A stretch of 64,000 nucleotides of DNA from LMUY01 sp965276785 (GTDB taxonomy: Bacteria > Pseudomonadota > Alphaproteobacteria > Acetobacterales > Acetobacteraceae), in NCBI GenBank assembly GCA_965276785.1, contig OZ255629.1, positions 496,001 to 560,000 on the forward strand, given 5' to 3'. The translations under genes and the position numbers were made by a program. A model generated the notes under the pieces. The model saw only the letters and a list, made by a program, of their open reading frames with translations. It made no database searches and had not been told where the DNA came from. Below are positions 24,787 through 33,033 of this stretch, piece by piece (position 1 is the stretch's first letter; each line of letters starts with the position of its first letter).

Positions 24787-26121
24787 ATGTCGATAAAGCT
24801 GCTGGCGACGCCGCGGGTGAGGACGATCCAGCGCACCGCGCTTGCCTTGCTCGTGTTGTCGGGGGTGGTCAACTACATCGACCGGGCCACGCTGGCGGTC
24901 GCCAACCCACTGATTCGGCAGGAAATGGGGTTGTCGATTGCCGATATGGGCTATTTGCTGTCGGCGTTCCTGTGGGCCTACGCGTTCTCGCAACTGCCCA
25001 CCGGCGCGATGGTGGACAAGCTCGGGCCACGGCTGTTGCTGACATTGGGGCTGTCGCTGTGGTCGGTGGCGCAGCTGCTGGGCGGGCTGGTGCAGAGCTT
25101 CGGGCAATTCTTCGGCGCCCGCATCCTGCTCGGCATTGGCGAGGCACCGCAATTCCCCACTGCCGCCCGGGTGGTGCGCGACTGGTTTAATCCGCGCGAC
25201 CGCGGATTGGCCACCGGGGTGTTCAACTGCGCCTCGACGCTCGGCACGGCCATTGCGGTGCCGCTGCTGACGGCGCTGATGCTGCTGTTCGGCTGGCGCT
25301 GGATGTTTGCCATCATGGGCGTGGCCGGGCTGGGGATCGCCGCTGCTTGGTACCTGGTGTATCGCAACCCGAGCGAGATGGCCCTTACCGCGGCCGAGAC
25401 CGGCTATCGCACCGAGGGAGACCCGGCGAGCCAGCGCACGGTGGTGACGCTGGCTGAGTGGAAGCGGCTGTTCCGCTATCGCACCACCTGGGGCATGATC
25501 CTGGGGTATTTCGGCACGATTTACCTCACCTGGATTTACACCGCTTGGCTGCCCGGATACCTCGAGATCGAGCGGCACATGAGCGTGAAGTATACTGGCA
25601 TTGCCGCCGCCATCCCGTTCGCTTGGGGGGTGGTCGGCGGTGTGCTGGGCGGCTACCTGGCCGATGTTTTGGTGCGCCGGGGCGTCTCGCCGATGCGCAG
25701 CCGCAAGCTGCCAGCGGCGGCGGCGCTGCTGGGCACTGCGGCTTGCACAGTGGCGGCCGCATATGTTGCGAGCAACACGCTGGCGGTCGCGTTCATTTCG
25801 GCGTCGCTATTCCTGGTCTATGTCACCAGCACGTGTGCCTGGGCGCTGTCCTCGGTGGCCGTGCCGACCAACTGCACTGCGTCCATCGGGGCGATGCAGA
25901 ACTTCGGCGGCTATTTGGGCGGGGCGCTGGCGCCGACGGTGACGGGGCTGATCGTGCAGGGGACGGGGTCGTTCGTCTGGGCGCTGGTGGTGGGGGCGGT
26001 GATTGGGGTGGGCTCGGCGGCGAGCTACCTGTTTCTGGTGCAGGAACCGATCACCACGGCACAGTTGGATGCGGGTATGCTGCCGGCGGCAGGGCTGGCG
26101 GGCGCAGGGGGGAGTATGTAG
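24787..26121 (+). CDS. MFS transporter, ACS family (sugar-acid type)
   Basis: 444 aa with 12 predicted helices. VVNYIDRATLAVANPLIRQE is the anion:cation symporter N-terminal pattern shared with glucarate and galactonate permeases, followed by WAYAFSQLPTGAMVDKLGPR. It is divergent from the Uma2 gene and near the IlvD/Edd dehydratase. It probably imports the sugar acid or hydroxy acid used by this region. The start ATG has a GAGGGGG run upstream. Substrate is inferred from family and context. Confidence 0.9.
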   Translation: MSIKLLATPRVRTIQRTALALLVLSGVVNYIDRATLAVANPLIRQEMGLSIADMGYLLSAFLWAYAFSQLPTGAMVDKLGPRLLLTLGLSLWSVAQLLGGLVQSFGQFFGARILLGIGEAPQFPTAARVVRDWFNPRDRGLATGVFNCASTLGTAIAVPLLTALMLLFGWRWMFAIMGVAGLGIAAAWYLVYRNPSEMALTAAETGYRTEGDPASQRTVVTLAEWKRLFRYRTTWGMILGYFGTIYLTWIYTAWLPGYLEIERHMSVKYTGIAAAIPFAWGVVGGVLGGYLADVLVRRGVSPMRSRKLPAAAALLGTAACTVAAAYVASNTLAVAFISASLFLVYVTSTCAWALSSVAVPTNCTASIGAMQNFGGYLGGALAPTVTGLIVQGTGSFVWALVVGAVIGVGSAASYLFLVQEPITTAQLDAGMLPAAGLAGAGGSM

Positions 26122-26130
26122 CGCGCAGGC

Positions 26131-26211
26131 CTATCTGCTGAACGCAATGATGATGGCGACGATGGCGCCAATAACACCCGTGCTGCCGAGCGTCGCGGTC
26201 AGGATTGGCAA
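26131..26211 (-). CDS. Possible 26-aa hydrophobic peptide
   Basis: From a TTG at 26211 the frame reads MPILTATLGSTGVIGAIVAI and ends IIAFSR. It forms a single transmembrane-like helix and lies between the MFS gene and the convergent dehydrogenase gene. There is no strong RBS. It is listed because the hydrophobic pattern looks non-random; it may be a chance reading frame. Confidence 0.22.
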   Translation of the reverse strand: MPILTATLGSTGVIGAIVAIIIAFSR

Positions 26212-26255
26212 CCACTCGCGGCATCATAGGTCCAGTGACGTGAGGCTGCCAGGCT

Positions 26256-27254
26256 TCAGTCATCCTCCGGCCGGATCACGTTCTGTGGCCGGTTGCTCAA
26301 CGCCGCCGCCATGGTCTCGGCGGACTTGATGCGGATGTCGTGTTCGGCCTCGGGCGTCCAGAATGCGGAGTGCGGCGTGATGATCAGCCGCCCTTCCAGC
26401 GCCGGGTCGCGGTTGCGATAGGCTTGCAGCAGTGGGTGGACCGGCGCGCGGGGCGGCTCCTCGTTCATCACGTCCAGCCCGGCGGCGGCGAGATGGCCGG
26501 AGCGCAGGGCGGCCAGCAGCGCGTCGAAATCCATGATCGGCCCGCGGGCGGTGTTCACCACCACGGCGCCCTGGGGCAGGCGGGCGAATTCGGCCGCACC
26601 CAACAGTCCGATGGTCGCTCGGGTGAGTGGGGCGTGAACCGAAAGGATGTCGGTTTGCTCCAGCAATGCTTCGAGGCTGCCGGCGCGACGTAGGCCCAGC
26701 GCGAGTTCGGTGCCGTTTGCCAAATGCGGGTCATGGAACACGACGTCGAAGCCCAGCGCCTTGGCCCGCAGCGCCGCCGCCGTGCCAATCCGCCCCAGGC
26801 CGAGCACGCCGAACACCCGGCTGCTGAAGCGGCGGATCGCCGGGTCGCGGATCACCAGCCAATCCGCCGCCGGGCTGCGCTGCCGTTCGTGATGGTGGAT
26901 CAGCCCGCGGCTGAGCGCCAGAGCCAGGGCGATGGCATGGTCGGCCACCTCGGTGGTGCCGTAATCCGGCACATTGCAAATCAGCACACCCCGGCGCGCG
27001 GCCGCGGCGCGGTCGAGCCGGTCGTAGCCCACCCCCATCCGGACGATGGTGCGCAGCTTGGGGAAACGCGCGAGATCGGCCGCGCTGGCCCAGAAGCGGA
27101 AGATCATCAGCCCGTCGGCAGCCTGGCAATCCGCGTCAGACAGGTCGGCCAGCGCGCCCATGTCGCGCATCACCACCTGCACGCCCGCGCCGAAGATGCG
27201 GCGTTCCTCGCTGTCATCGGGATACATCCGCTCGGGATAGAGCACGGTCAGCAT
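26256..27254 (-). CDS. D-2-hydroxyacid dehydrogenase (C-terminal-binding-protein-like)
   Basis: 332 aa from the ATG at 27254. Rossmann motif VFGVLGLGRIGTAAALRAKA (residues ~145-164); catalytic Arg in VVVNTARGPIMD, Glu in VMNEEPPRAPVHPLL and His in IITPHSAFWTPEAE. The extended C-terminus and PHSAFWT style fit the CtBP-like branch of NAD-dependent 2-hydroxyacid dehydrogenases. The open frame continues far upstream through the antisense strand of the TPP-enzyme gene and is not coding there. It is divergent from that gene with a 126-bp intergenic region. Confidence 0.9.
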   Translation of the reverse strand: MLTVLYPERMYPDDSEERRIFGAGVQVVMRDMGALADLSDADCQAADGLMIFRFWASAADLARFPKLRTIVRMGVGYDRLDRAAAARRGVLICNVPDYGTTEVADHAIALALALSRGLIHHHERQRSPAADWLVIRDPAIRRFSSRVFGVLGLGRIGTAAALRAKALGFDVVFHDPHLANGTELALGLRRAGSLEALLEQTDILSVHAPLTRATIGLLGAAEFARLPQGAVVVNTARGPIMDFDALLAALRSGHLAAAGLDVMNEEPPRAPVHPLLQAYRNRDPALEGRLIITPHSAFWTPEAEHDIRIKSAETMAAALSNRPQNVIRPEDD

Positions 27255-27380
27255 TGCGCCGCCTTTCGGTCGCTTCGGGGCTGTGGAGTCTGCGCGACGG
27301 GTTGATCGGCGGCAAGGCGCGAAAGGCTGGCGCCCGGGCGCGAGACCCGGCAGGCTGCAACGCCAAGGGAGGGCCATGCG

Positions 27381-28919
27381 ATGAACGGAGCCGAAAGTCT
27401 GGTGCGCACCCTGCTGGCCTCGGGGGTCGACACGTGTTTCGCCAATCCCGGCACGTCCGAAATGCACTTCGTGGCGGCATTGGACCGCATTGCCGGGATG
27501 CGCTGCGTGCTGGGCCTGTTCGAGGGCGTGGTGACGGGGGCGGCCGACGGCTACGCCCGCATGACCGGCCGCCCCGCCGCCACGCTGCTGCATTGCGGTC
27601 CGGGCCTCGCCAATGGGCTGGCCAACTTGCATAACGCCCGCCGCGCCCGCGTGCCGGTGGTCAACATCGTAGGCGACCAAGCCACCCACCACCGCCCACT
27701 GGATGCGCCGCTGACCGCCGACACCGAGGGCTGGGCGCGCCCGGTTTCCGGCTGGGTGCGCACGGCCATGGCGGCGGCCATGGTGGGGGCGGACGCGGCG
27801 CAGGCGGTGCAGGCCGCGCGCACGGCGCCGGGCCAAGTGGCGACGCTGATCCTGCCTTCCGACACCAGTTGGGACGAGGGCGGCGAAGTGGGAGCGGCGC
27901 TGCCCGTGCCGTCGCCGCAGCCGCCCGACGCCGCGGCGGTCGAAGCGGCCGCGCGCGCGCTGCGCTCCGGCGCGCCGACCGTGCTGCTGCTGGCCGGGGC
28001 GGCGTTGCGGGCGGAGGCGCTGGCATCGGCGGGCGGCATCTGCGCGGCCACGGGGGCGCGGATGCTGGCGGAGCCGTTCAACACCCGGGTGGAGCGCGGC
28101 GCAGGACGGGTGCCGATTGAACGGATGCCCTACCCGCTGGACCAGGCGTTGGAGACGCTGGCGGGAGTGAAGCACATCATCCTGGTGGGGGCCGCTCCGC
28201 CAATCGCGTTCTTCGCCTATCCCGGGCGCCCGAGCCGGGAATACCCGGCGGATTGCGCCCTGCACGTGCTGGCCCGGCCCGAAACCGACGGCTTGGCGGC
28301 GCTGGCGGAGCTGGCGGAAGCACTCGGCGCACGTCCTGCCAGCCCGCCCGCCGCCACGCGCTCCGCCCCGGCGCGTGGCGCCGTGACGCCGGGAAGCATG
28401 GCGCAAACCCTGGCCGCGCTGCTGCCGGAGGGCGCCGTGGTGGTGGACGAAAGCATCACGTTCGGCTTCAGCGCCTTCCCGCTGACCCAGTCTGCGGCAC
28501 CGCATGACTGGCTGCAGCTCATGGGCGGGGCGATCGGCAACGGCCTGCCGCTGGCCACGGGGGCGGCCTTGGGGGCGCCGGGCCGCCGGGTGATCGCGCT
28601 GCAGGCGGACGGCTCTGCCATGTACACCGTGCAGGCGCTCTGGACGCATGCCCGCGAGCGGCTGGACGTCACGACCGTGATCCTCTCGAACCGCTCTTAC
28701 GCGATCCTGCAGTTGGAGCTGGCCAATGTCGGCGCCAACCCGGGCCGCACCGCGCTCGACATGATGGACCTGAGCAATCCTGCATTGGACTGGTGCCAGA
28801 TCGGCGCGGGATTGGGCGTGGAGAGCGCGCGGGCGGACACGTTGGAGCAGTTCGCGGATTTGCTCACGTCGGCGAATCGGCGCAGCGGGCCGTTCCTGAT
28901 CGAGCTGGTTTGCTCGTAG
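27381..28919 (+). CDS. Acetolactate-synthase-like thiamine-diphosphate enzyme
   Basis: 512 aa, with GGAGG 10 nt before the ATG. The N-terminal PYR domain has the catalytic Glu (LGLFEGVVTGAADGYARM). A central domain follows, then the TPP-binding C-terminal domain with ADGSAMYTVQALWTHARERL, where the usual GDGS is ADGS, and NRSYAILQLE. Family annotation is acetolactate synthase large subunit, but the protein is shorter than IlvB/IlvG and no small subunit is adjacent. It is probably a catabolic decarboxylase or ligase of a 2-keto acid. Divergent from the 2-hydroxyacid dehydrogenase gene. Confidence 0.85.
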   Translation: MNGAESLVRTLLASGVDTCFANPGTSEMHFVAALDRIAGMRCVLGLFEGVVTGAADGYARMTGRPAATLLHCGPGLANGLANLHNARRARVPVVNIVGDQATHHRPLDAPLTADTEGWARPVSGWVRTAMAAAMVGADAAQAVQAARTAPGQVATLILPSDTSWDEGGEVGAALPVPSPQPPDAAAVEAAARALRSGAPTVLLLAGAALRAEALASAGGICAATGARMLAEPFNTRVERGAGRVPIERMPYPLDQALETLAGVKHIILVGAAPPIAFFAYPGRPSREYPADCALHVLARPETDGLAALAELAEALGARPASPPAATRSAPARGAVTPGSMAQTLAALLPEGAVVVDESITFGFSAFPLTQSAAPHDWLQLMGGAIGNGLPLATGAALGAPGRRVIALQADGSAMYTVQALWTHARERLDVTTVILSNRSYAILQLELANVGANPGRTALDMMDLSNPALDWCQIGAGLGVESARADTLEQFADLLTSANRRSGPFLIELVCS

Positions 28920-28927
28920 CATGGGTG

Positions 28928-28981
28928 CAACCCATCATGCGCCGGCATGGATTGCAGCCACCCTACAGCGCTGATGGGTTG
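28928..28981. repeat. Palindromic repeat after the TPP-enzyme gene
   Basis: CAACCCATCATGCGC (28928-28942) and GCGCTGATGGGTTG (28968-28981) form inverted arms with one extra base on the left, 8 bp past the stop. It belongs to the ATGGGT...ACCCAT type of dispersed palindromes, like that at 38079-38110, and could act as a transcript end. Confidence 0.6.
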
Positions 28982-28986
28982 GCCGC

Positions 28987-29187
28987 TTAGCGGCGGCTTC
29001 GTTCGGCCTCGTCCCGGGGTGCCAGCAAGAACAACAGCGCGACCCCCGCGCCCACGATGGCGATGATCCCAAGCGGGAACTGGAACATCGCACAGGAGAC
29101 GAACAGGCCGAATACCGCGAAGGTTTTCGTTCCCAAGAGAGCGGCCCAGGCCAGCAAGGCGGCGAACAGGATTAGCGCGATGCCCAT
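28987..29187 (-). CDS. Small membrane protein
   Basis: 66 aa from the ATG at 29187, with GGGAG about 8 nt upstream. Two hydrophobic helices (GIALILFAALLAWAALLG and CAMFQFPLGIIAIVGAGVAL) are followed by a charged tail (RDEAERSRR). I recognise no family. The RBS and helix pattern make it a likely real gene. The open frame continues 27 codons upstream without a better start. Confidence 0.55.
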   Translation of the reverse strand: MGIALILFAALLAWAALLGTKTFAVFGLFVSCAMFQFPLGIIAIVGAGVALLFLLAPRDEAERSRR

Positions 29188-29407
29188 CGTGGTTTCTCCC
29201 ACTTCTTTGGGCCAAGTGTGGCGCAACTCGTTGCGCTCGATCAACCGGGTAGGCGTGCAGTGCAGCAAGGCGGTGACGGGCGTGGCTCGTCGTGCGGCGG
29301 GGCAGGGTAGGGGTTTTGTGCGCTGCCAGCGTGCCGTGGTGTGTTGGCCGTGATGCCGGTCACATACAGGTGTGCAGCTCGGCTCGTATCCTGCCCGCAG
29401 GAGAACG

Positions 29408-29596
29408 ATGATGCACGGCCATCCAATCGAGTTTGTTGAGGACAGGCGACCAGACCCGTTGCTGCCACCGGGGTTTGACGTCGTTGTTATTATCTATGCG
29501 TTGTTCTTAGTCGGATGTCTGTTGTGGCTGTGGCCAAGCGACACTTCCTTTGCGTCGCAGGCCGGCGAAGCCGTTGCCGGATGGTCCTTGCTATGA
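29408..29596 (+). CDS. Small membrane protein
   Basis: About 62 aa, MMHGHPIEFVEDRRPDPLLP followed by one hydrophobic helix (FDVVVIIYALFLVGCLLWLW). AGGAG sits 4 nt before the first ATG and 7 nt before the second (29411), so the second is a better fit. Function unknown. The preceding 29188-29407 holds no feature I can identify. Confidence 0.45.
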   Translation: MMHGHPIEFVEDRRPDPLLPPGFDVVVIIYALFLVGCLLWLWPSDTSFASQAGEAVAGWSLL

Positions 29597-29612
29597 CCGA
29601 ACGACATGCCCA

Positions 29613-29715
29613 AGAGCATGATCGCTTCTGGTACACGAAGCGATGCCGCTCTCGCTCTTTGTTTGAGACGCTGCTTAACGCTTCAGGTTGATGCAATCTG
29701 AAGCGATCAGGCTCT
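29613..29715. repeat. Palindromic repeat overlapping the end of cinA
   Basis: The left arm AGAGCATGATCGCTTC (29613-29628) and right arm 29700-29715 are inverted repeats at 15 of 16 positions. A GAGCATGATC start is characteristic of a dispersed intergenic element in alphaproteobacteria. The right end overlaps the TAG stop of the minus-strand CinA-like gene (29714-29716). The 15-mer at 29619-29633 recurs at 10919-10933. Confidence 0.7.
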
Positions 29716-30472
29716 AGGCCGCGGACGGTTCGCCCGCCAGCGGCTCCAGCCCAAGCTCGCGAACCAGCGCCGTCACCTCGGCGATAGCCGCATCGGCCGC
29801 CGCCGCGTCGGGCCCCTTTGCCACCAACGCCACCCCGTTCCCGCCGATGCGATAGAACGGATAGGATCCTAGATCGAGCCCAGCGTAACGATCCTGGATC
29901 GCCCGCAACCCGTCTGCCACGTCGCCCTCCAGCAGTCCCATGGCATGCACCGCCCGTGACACGATCGGCGGCCCGCCTGCCAGCGACGGTGCCAAGGCCT
30001 CGAACATCGACTGCATGATGCGCGGCACGCCCGCCATGACATGGACGTTGCCGATGGTGAAGCCCGGCGCCACCGAAATCCTGTTGTCGATCAGCGTGGC
30101 GCCGCGCGGCATCGTCGCCATGCGCTGCCGGGCGGCGTTGAATTCACCCGGCCGGTAATGCGCGTCCAACCGGGCCCAAGCCTCGGGATGGCGTTCCCAC
30201 GGCACGCCAAAAGCCGCCGCCACGCACTCGCTGGTGATGTCGTCGTGGGTAGGGCCGATGCCGCCGGTGGTGAACACGTGGTCGAACCGCGCGCGGACCT
30301 CGTTTACGGTCCAGACGATCGTTCCGGCAACGTCTGGAATCACCCGCACCTCCCGCAGCGGCAGGCCGATCTCGCCCAAGCGGCTGGCCAGGAACTTGAT
30401 GTTGGCATCCTGCGTGCGGCCCGACAGAACCTCGTTGCCAATCACCAGCAGGCATGCGGTCGGGTTGGTCAT
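29714..30472 (-). CDS. CinA N-terminal-like molybdopterin-binding protein
   Basis: 252 aa. VIGNEVLSGRTQDANIKFLA is the start of the MoCF_biosynth/CinA fold, followed by FTTGGIGPTHDDITSECVAA with the GGxGPTxDD motif and VAGVPRIM-type sequence (VMAGVPRIMQSMFEAL). It lacks the C-terminal nicotinamide-mononucleotide amidase domain of full CinA. Such stand-alone proteins are annotated as competence/damage-inducible protein A or ADP-ribose pyrophosphatase-like. Its start overlaps the upstream GNAT-NUDIX gene by 4 bp (ATGA). Its stop codon lies inside a palindromic repeat. Confidence 0.9.
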   Translation of the reverse strand: MTNPTACLLVIGNEVLSGRTQDANIKFLASRLGEIGLPLREVRVIPDVAGTIVWTVNEVRARFDHVFTTGGIGPTHDDITSECVAAAFGVPWERHPEAWARLDAHYRPGEFNAARQRMATMPRGATLIDNRISVAPGFTIGNVHVMAGVPRIMQSMFEALAPSLAGGPPIVSRAVHAMGLLEGDVADGLRAIQDRYAGLDLGSYPFYRIGGNGVALVAKGPDAAAADAAIAEVTALVRELGLEPLAGEPSAA

Positions 30473-31494
30473 AGGAAATCCCTCAGCAATGGAACCAGCG
30501 GCTTGTCGGCGGCCGGCATGTCGTAGTCCGACAGGCGGGCCGGCTGCACCCAGGCCAGCGCCTGGCCCTCCAAACCTTTAGGGCTGCCCTTCCACCGGCG
30601 GCACAGGAACAGCGGCATCAGCAGGTGAAAGCGGGCATAATCGTGCGAGGCGAAGGCGAACGGGGCGAGGCAGGCTTCCGCCACGTCGATCCCCAACTCC
30701 TCCTTCAGCTCGCGGATCACCGCCTGCTCCGGTGCTTCGCCCGGGTTGAGCTTCCCGCCGGGGAATTCCCACAGCCCGGCCATCTTCTTGCCTTCGGGCC
30801 GGCGGGCGAGCAGCACCCGGTTGTCGATGTCGATCAGCGCACAGGCGGCGACCAGCAGCAACGGCTTGGCCGCGGGCGCCTCCGTCGCCGCAGGGGTCTC
30901 GACCGCGCCGAACAGGTCCTCACGGGTGGCCTGGAAGCGGATCACCGGGTGCTCGCCGCCGCGCGCCAGGAAGCTCTCCCGCCCGTGCCCTACTTCGCGC
31001 AAGCCCGCCCGGCGCAGCACGGCCGCCGATGCCGGATTGTCCTCGGCGACATGGGCCTCCAGCCGCGCCACCGGCAAGTTTGCCAGCGCCCAGCGCGCGA
31101 CCCGGCTGGCCGCTTCAGTCGCCACGCCGTGGCCCCAAAAGCGGCGGCCCACCCAGTAGCCGAGATTGGCGCTGCCCGGCGCCAGGTCCAGCCGCAACCC
31201 GACGCAGCCGATCACCAGTTCCTCCCCATCCTCATGGCCGGCGATCACCAGGTGATAGCCGGTGCCGCGTTCCCGCTGCTGCACGGTGGAAGCGATCCAC
31301 TCATCGGTCAGCGTCCGCGGGTAAGGGAAGGGCAGGTTGGACAGCATGCGCACCACCGCCCAATCGTTCACCAGCCGGTGCAGCTGCTCGGCGTCGCGTG
31401 GCACGGGCGGGCGGAGCAGCAGCCGCTCGGTACTGAGGGTGAGGTCCGCAGCCGAGATGCTGTTCGGCGTTGGCGGCAGGTCGGCAGGAGGCAT
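30469..31494 (-). CDS. Fusion of GNAT acetyltransferase and NUDIX hydrolase (MutT-like)
   Basis: 341 aa with two domains. Residues ~15-190 form a RimJ/RimL-type GNAT: LSTERLLLRPPVPRDAEQLH, then LGYWVGRRFWGHGVATEA, the acetyl-CoA pyrophosphate loop. Residues ~210-341 form a MutT/8-oxo-dGTP pyrophosphohydrolase: RRPEGKKMAGLWEFPGGKL and the box GGKLNPGEAPEQAVIREL-KEELGI. A MutT clears oxidised nucleotides. The GNAT may acetylate a protein N-terminus or a small amine. Both domains look intact. The combination is known in alphaproteobacteria but unusual elsewhere. It overlaps the CinA-like gene by 4 bp. Confidence 0.9.
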   Translation of the reverse strand: MPPADLPPTPNSISAADLTLSTERLLLRPPVPRDAEQLHRLVNDWAVVRMLSNLPFPYPRTLTDEWIASTVQQRERGTGYHLVIAGHEDGEELVIGCVGLRLDLAPGSANLGYWVGRRFWGHGVATEAASRVARWALANLPVARLEAHVAEDNPASAAVLRRAGLREVGHGRESFLARGGEHPVIRFQATREDLFGAVETPAATEAPAAKPLLLVAACALIDIDNRVLLARRPEGKKMAGLWEFPGGKLNPGEAPEQAVIRELKEELGIDVAEACLAPFAFASHDYARFHLLMPLFLCRRWKGSPKGLEGQALAWVQPARLSDYDMPAADKPLVPLLRDFL

Positions 31495-31567
31495 TGGCGC
31501 CGAACCTGGCCCAATGGGCGGGACCGGGCAAGCCTCCTGCTTGGCTGGTGTCTTGAGGCCGGCCGCG

Positions 31568-31891
31568 CTAGGACTTGCCGCAGGCTTTGCCGCCCGCCGC
31601 CGTGGCTCCGGACGCCTTCGCCGCCGCTTCAGTCATGTAGGAACCCTTCTTGGTCTTGCCGTAACTGCGCGACCCGGCGCAGTGATATTTCTTGGTGCCC
31701 GCGTTGACCCAGACCTGCCCGGGCCCGGGCGTGCCGCTGGCGCTCGGTGCCACAGCCGGCGCGCTGGGCGAAGCGGCGGGCGCGGCCGGAGTTGCCGCGG
31801 GCGCTGCGGGCTTGGCCGGGGTCTGCGCGGCTGCGGCCGCGATGGTCAGCATCAGCACTGCGGCAGCAACGAAAGAACGGACGATCGGCAT
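31568..31891 (-). CDS. Secreted low-complexity protein with a C-terminal cysteine domain
   Basis: 107 aa. A signal peptide (MPIVRSFVAAAVLMLTIAAA) is followed by an Ala/Pro-rich linker (residues ~22-58). A small conserved-looking domain follows, GQVWVNAGTKKYHCAGSRSY and GKTKKGSYMTEAAAKASGA, with two cysteines that could form a disulfide. Similar domains end several small periplasmic proteins of proteobacteria. Function unknown. The preceding 73 bp contain no gene. Confidence 0.75.
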   Translation of the reverse strand: MPIVRSFVAAAVLMLTIAAAAAQTPAKPAAPAATPAAPAASPSAPAVAPSASGTPGPGQVWVNAGTKKYHCAGSRSYGKTKKGSYMTEAAAKASGATAAGGKACGKS

Positions 31892-31962
31892 GGAGCGACT
31901 CCTAGAAGTTGGCCAAGCCTAAGTCAGGACCTCACGGCTCGCTACAGCCCCGACGCAGTTTT

Positions 31963-32967
31963 TCAGGGCGCGAACAACGCAGCCAAGCCGGCTGGCGAAG
32001 TAAACATCGCCCCGGCGTCATGGCCGACGCCGGGCACCTCCACCAGGCGCTGGCGCAGCCGGCCGCCATCGCGGGCCCGCAACATGGTGAAGTAATTTTC
32101 GGCGCGGTCGAACCGCGTGGCGCCCTGGGCCTCCGCCATGCAACTCCGGTCCAGCGCCGGATGCGCCGGGTTGCGGTCCAACTCTCCCGCCAGATAGGTG
32201 ACGTCCCGCGCCACATAGGCGGCCTCCAGCAGCGATGGCGGCGTCTCGGCAAAGTAGGGCGGCCGGTGATCCATGCCGTATTTCCAGTCGTTGGCGCGGG
32301 GACAGGAGGCGGCAACGGGCGGGACTGGCCGGCTGGCATCGAAATAAGCGTAGGAGGACGGGTTGGCGACCACGTAGCGCACGAAAATCCCGGCCGCCGC
32401 CAAGCCGGCCGCGGCTTTACCGGCGATGGCGTAACGCTGCACCAGTTGGGCGCCGCCCGAATGGCCTGCCAGCACGACCGTGCGCAGGCTGGGGAACCAG
32501 CGTTTGTCCGCAAGCCGGGCCAGGATGGCGTCCAGCGCATCGAACGAGCTTGCTGCGGTCGGCCCTTCCGCTGGGTCGCCGCCCTCCCAACCCGCGAGCG
32601 ACCAATGCAGCGTCTCGGGTGGCAAGCCATGCGCGGCGAGGTCGGCTTGGACGAGGAATTGCGGCGCGATCATCAGGCTGCCGCGGCCTGCCGGACCAGC
32701 CGCAGCGAGGGCAGCCTGCGCGGTACGATAGTACACGTTGGCGTCGCGCAACTCGCCATGCAGCACCAGCACCACGCGCGTGACGCCCGGCAGCGGCCGC
32801 GACCAATCCTGCGAGAGGTAGAGCGGCAGGCTGGCATCCCCCACCGCCAGGCGGGCCGGCGCGACCGCCTTCACCGGCTTGGCCGCCGGGCTCGCCGCCC
32901 ATCCATCGGGCGCAGCGAGCGCGAACGCCGCCAGGCACAGGGCAGCCAGCTTCGATCTGCATGCCAC
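31963..32967 (-). CDS. Secreted alpha/beta hydrolase
   Basis: 334 aa. A signal peptide is followed from ~residue 65 by an alpha/beta hydrolase fold: VVLVLHGELRDANVYYRTAQ (oxyanion region), nucleophile elbow AGHSGGAQL (Ser) and a C-terminal VPGVGHDAGAM (catalytic His). The protein would act in the periplasm as an esterase, lipase or depolymerase. The oxyanion and nucleophile motifs are intact. Substrate unknown. Confidence 0.82.
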   Translation of the reverse strand: MACRSKLAALCLAAFALAAPDGWAASPAAKPVKAVAPARLAVGDASLPLYLSQDWSRPLPGVTRVVLVLHGELRDANVYYRTAQAALAAAGPAGRGSLMIAPQFLVQADLAAHGLPPETLHWSLAGWEGGDPAEGPTAASSFDALDAILARLADKRWFPSLRTVVLAGHSGGAQLVQRYAIAGKAAAGLAAAGIFVRYVVANPSSYAYFDASRPVPPVAASCPRANDWKYGMDHRPPYFAETPPSLLEAAYVARDVTYLAGELDRNPAHPALDRSCMAEAQGATRFDRAENYFTMLRARDGGRLRQRLVEVPGVGHDAGAMFTSPAGLAALFAP

Positions 32968-33033
32968 GTTATGGTTTCCCCCGCTTCAAGCTATCAAAAG
33001 CAATCATGCTTTAACCAAGTCAGGATGTCTGGC

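Noticed and set aside
24670..25578. Long minus-strand frame upstream of the Uma2 gene
   Set aside because: Antisense to the MFS transporter gene; Uma2 motifs begin at 24669.
27255..28922. Long minus-strand extension upstream of the 2-hydroxyacid dehydrogenase
   Set aside because: It runs antisense through the TPP-enzyme gene. The family N-terminus and start lie at 27254.
31909..33033. Plus-strand extension upstream of the methyltransferase
   Set aside because: Antisense to the hydrolase gene; no motif, and the methyltransferase start is supported at 33034.
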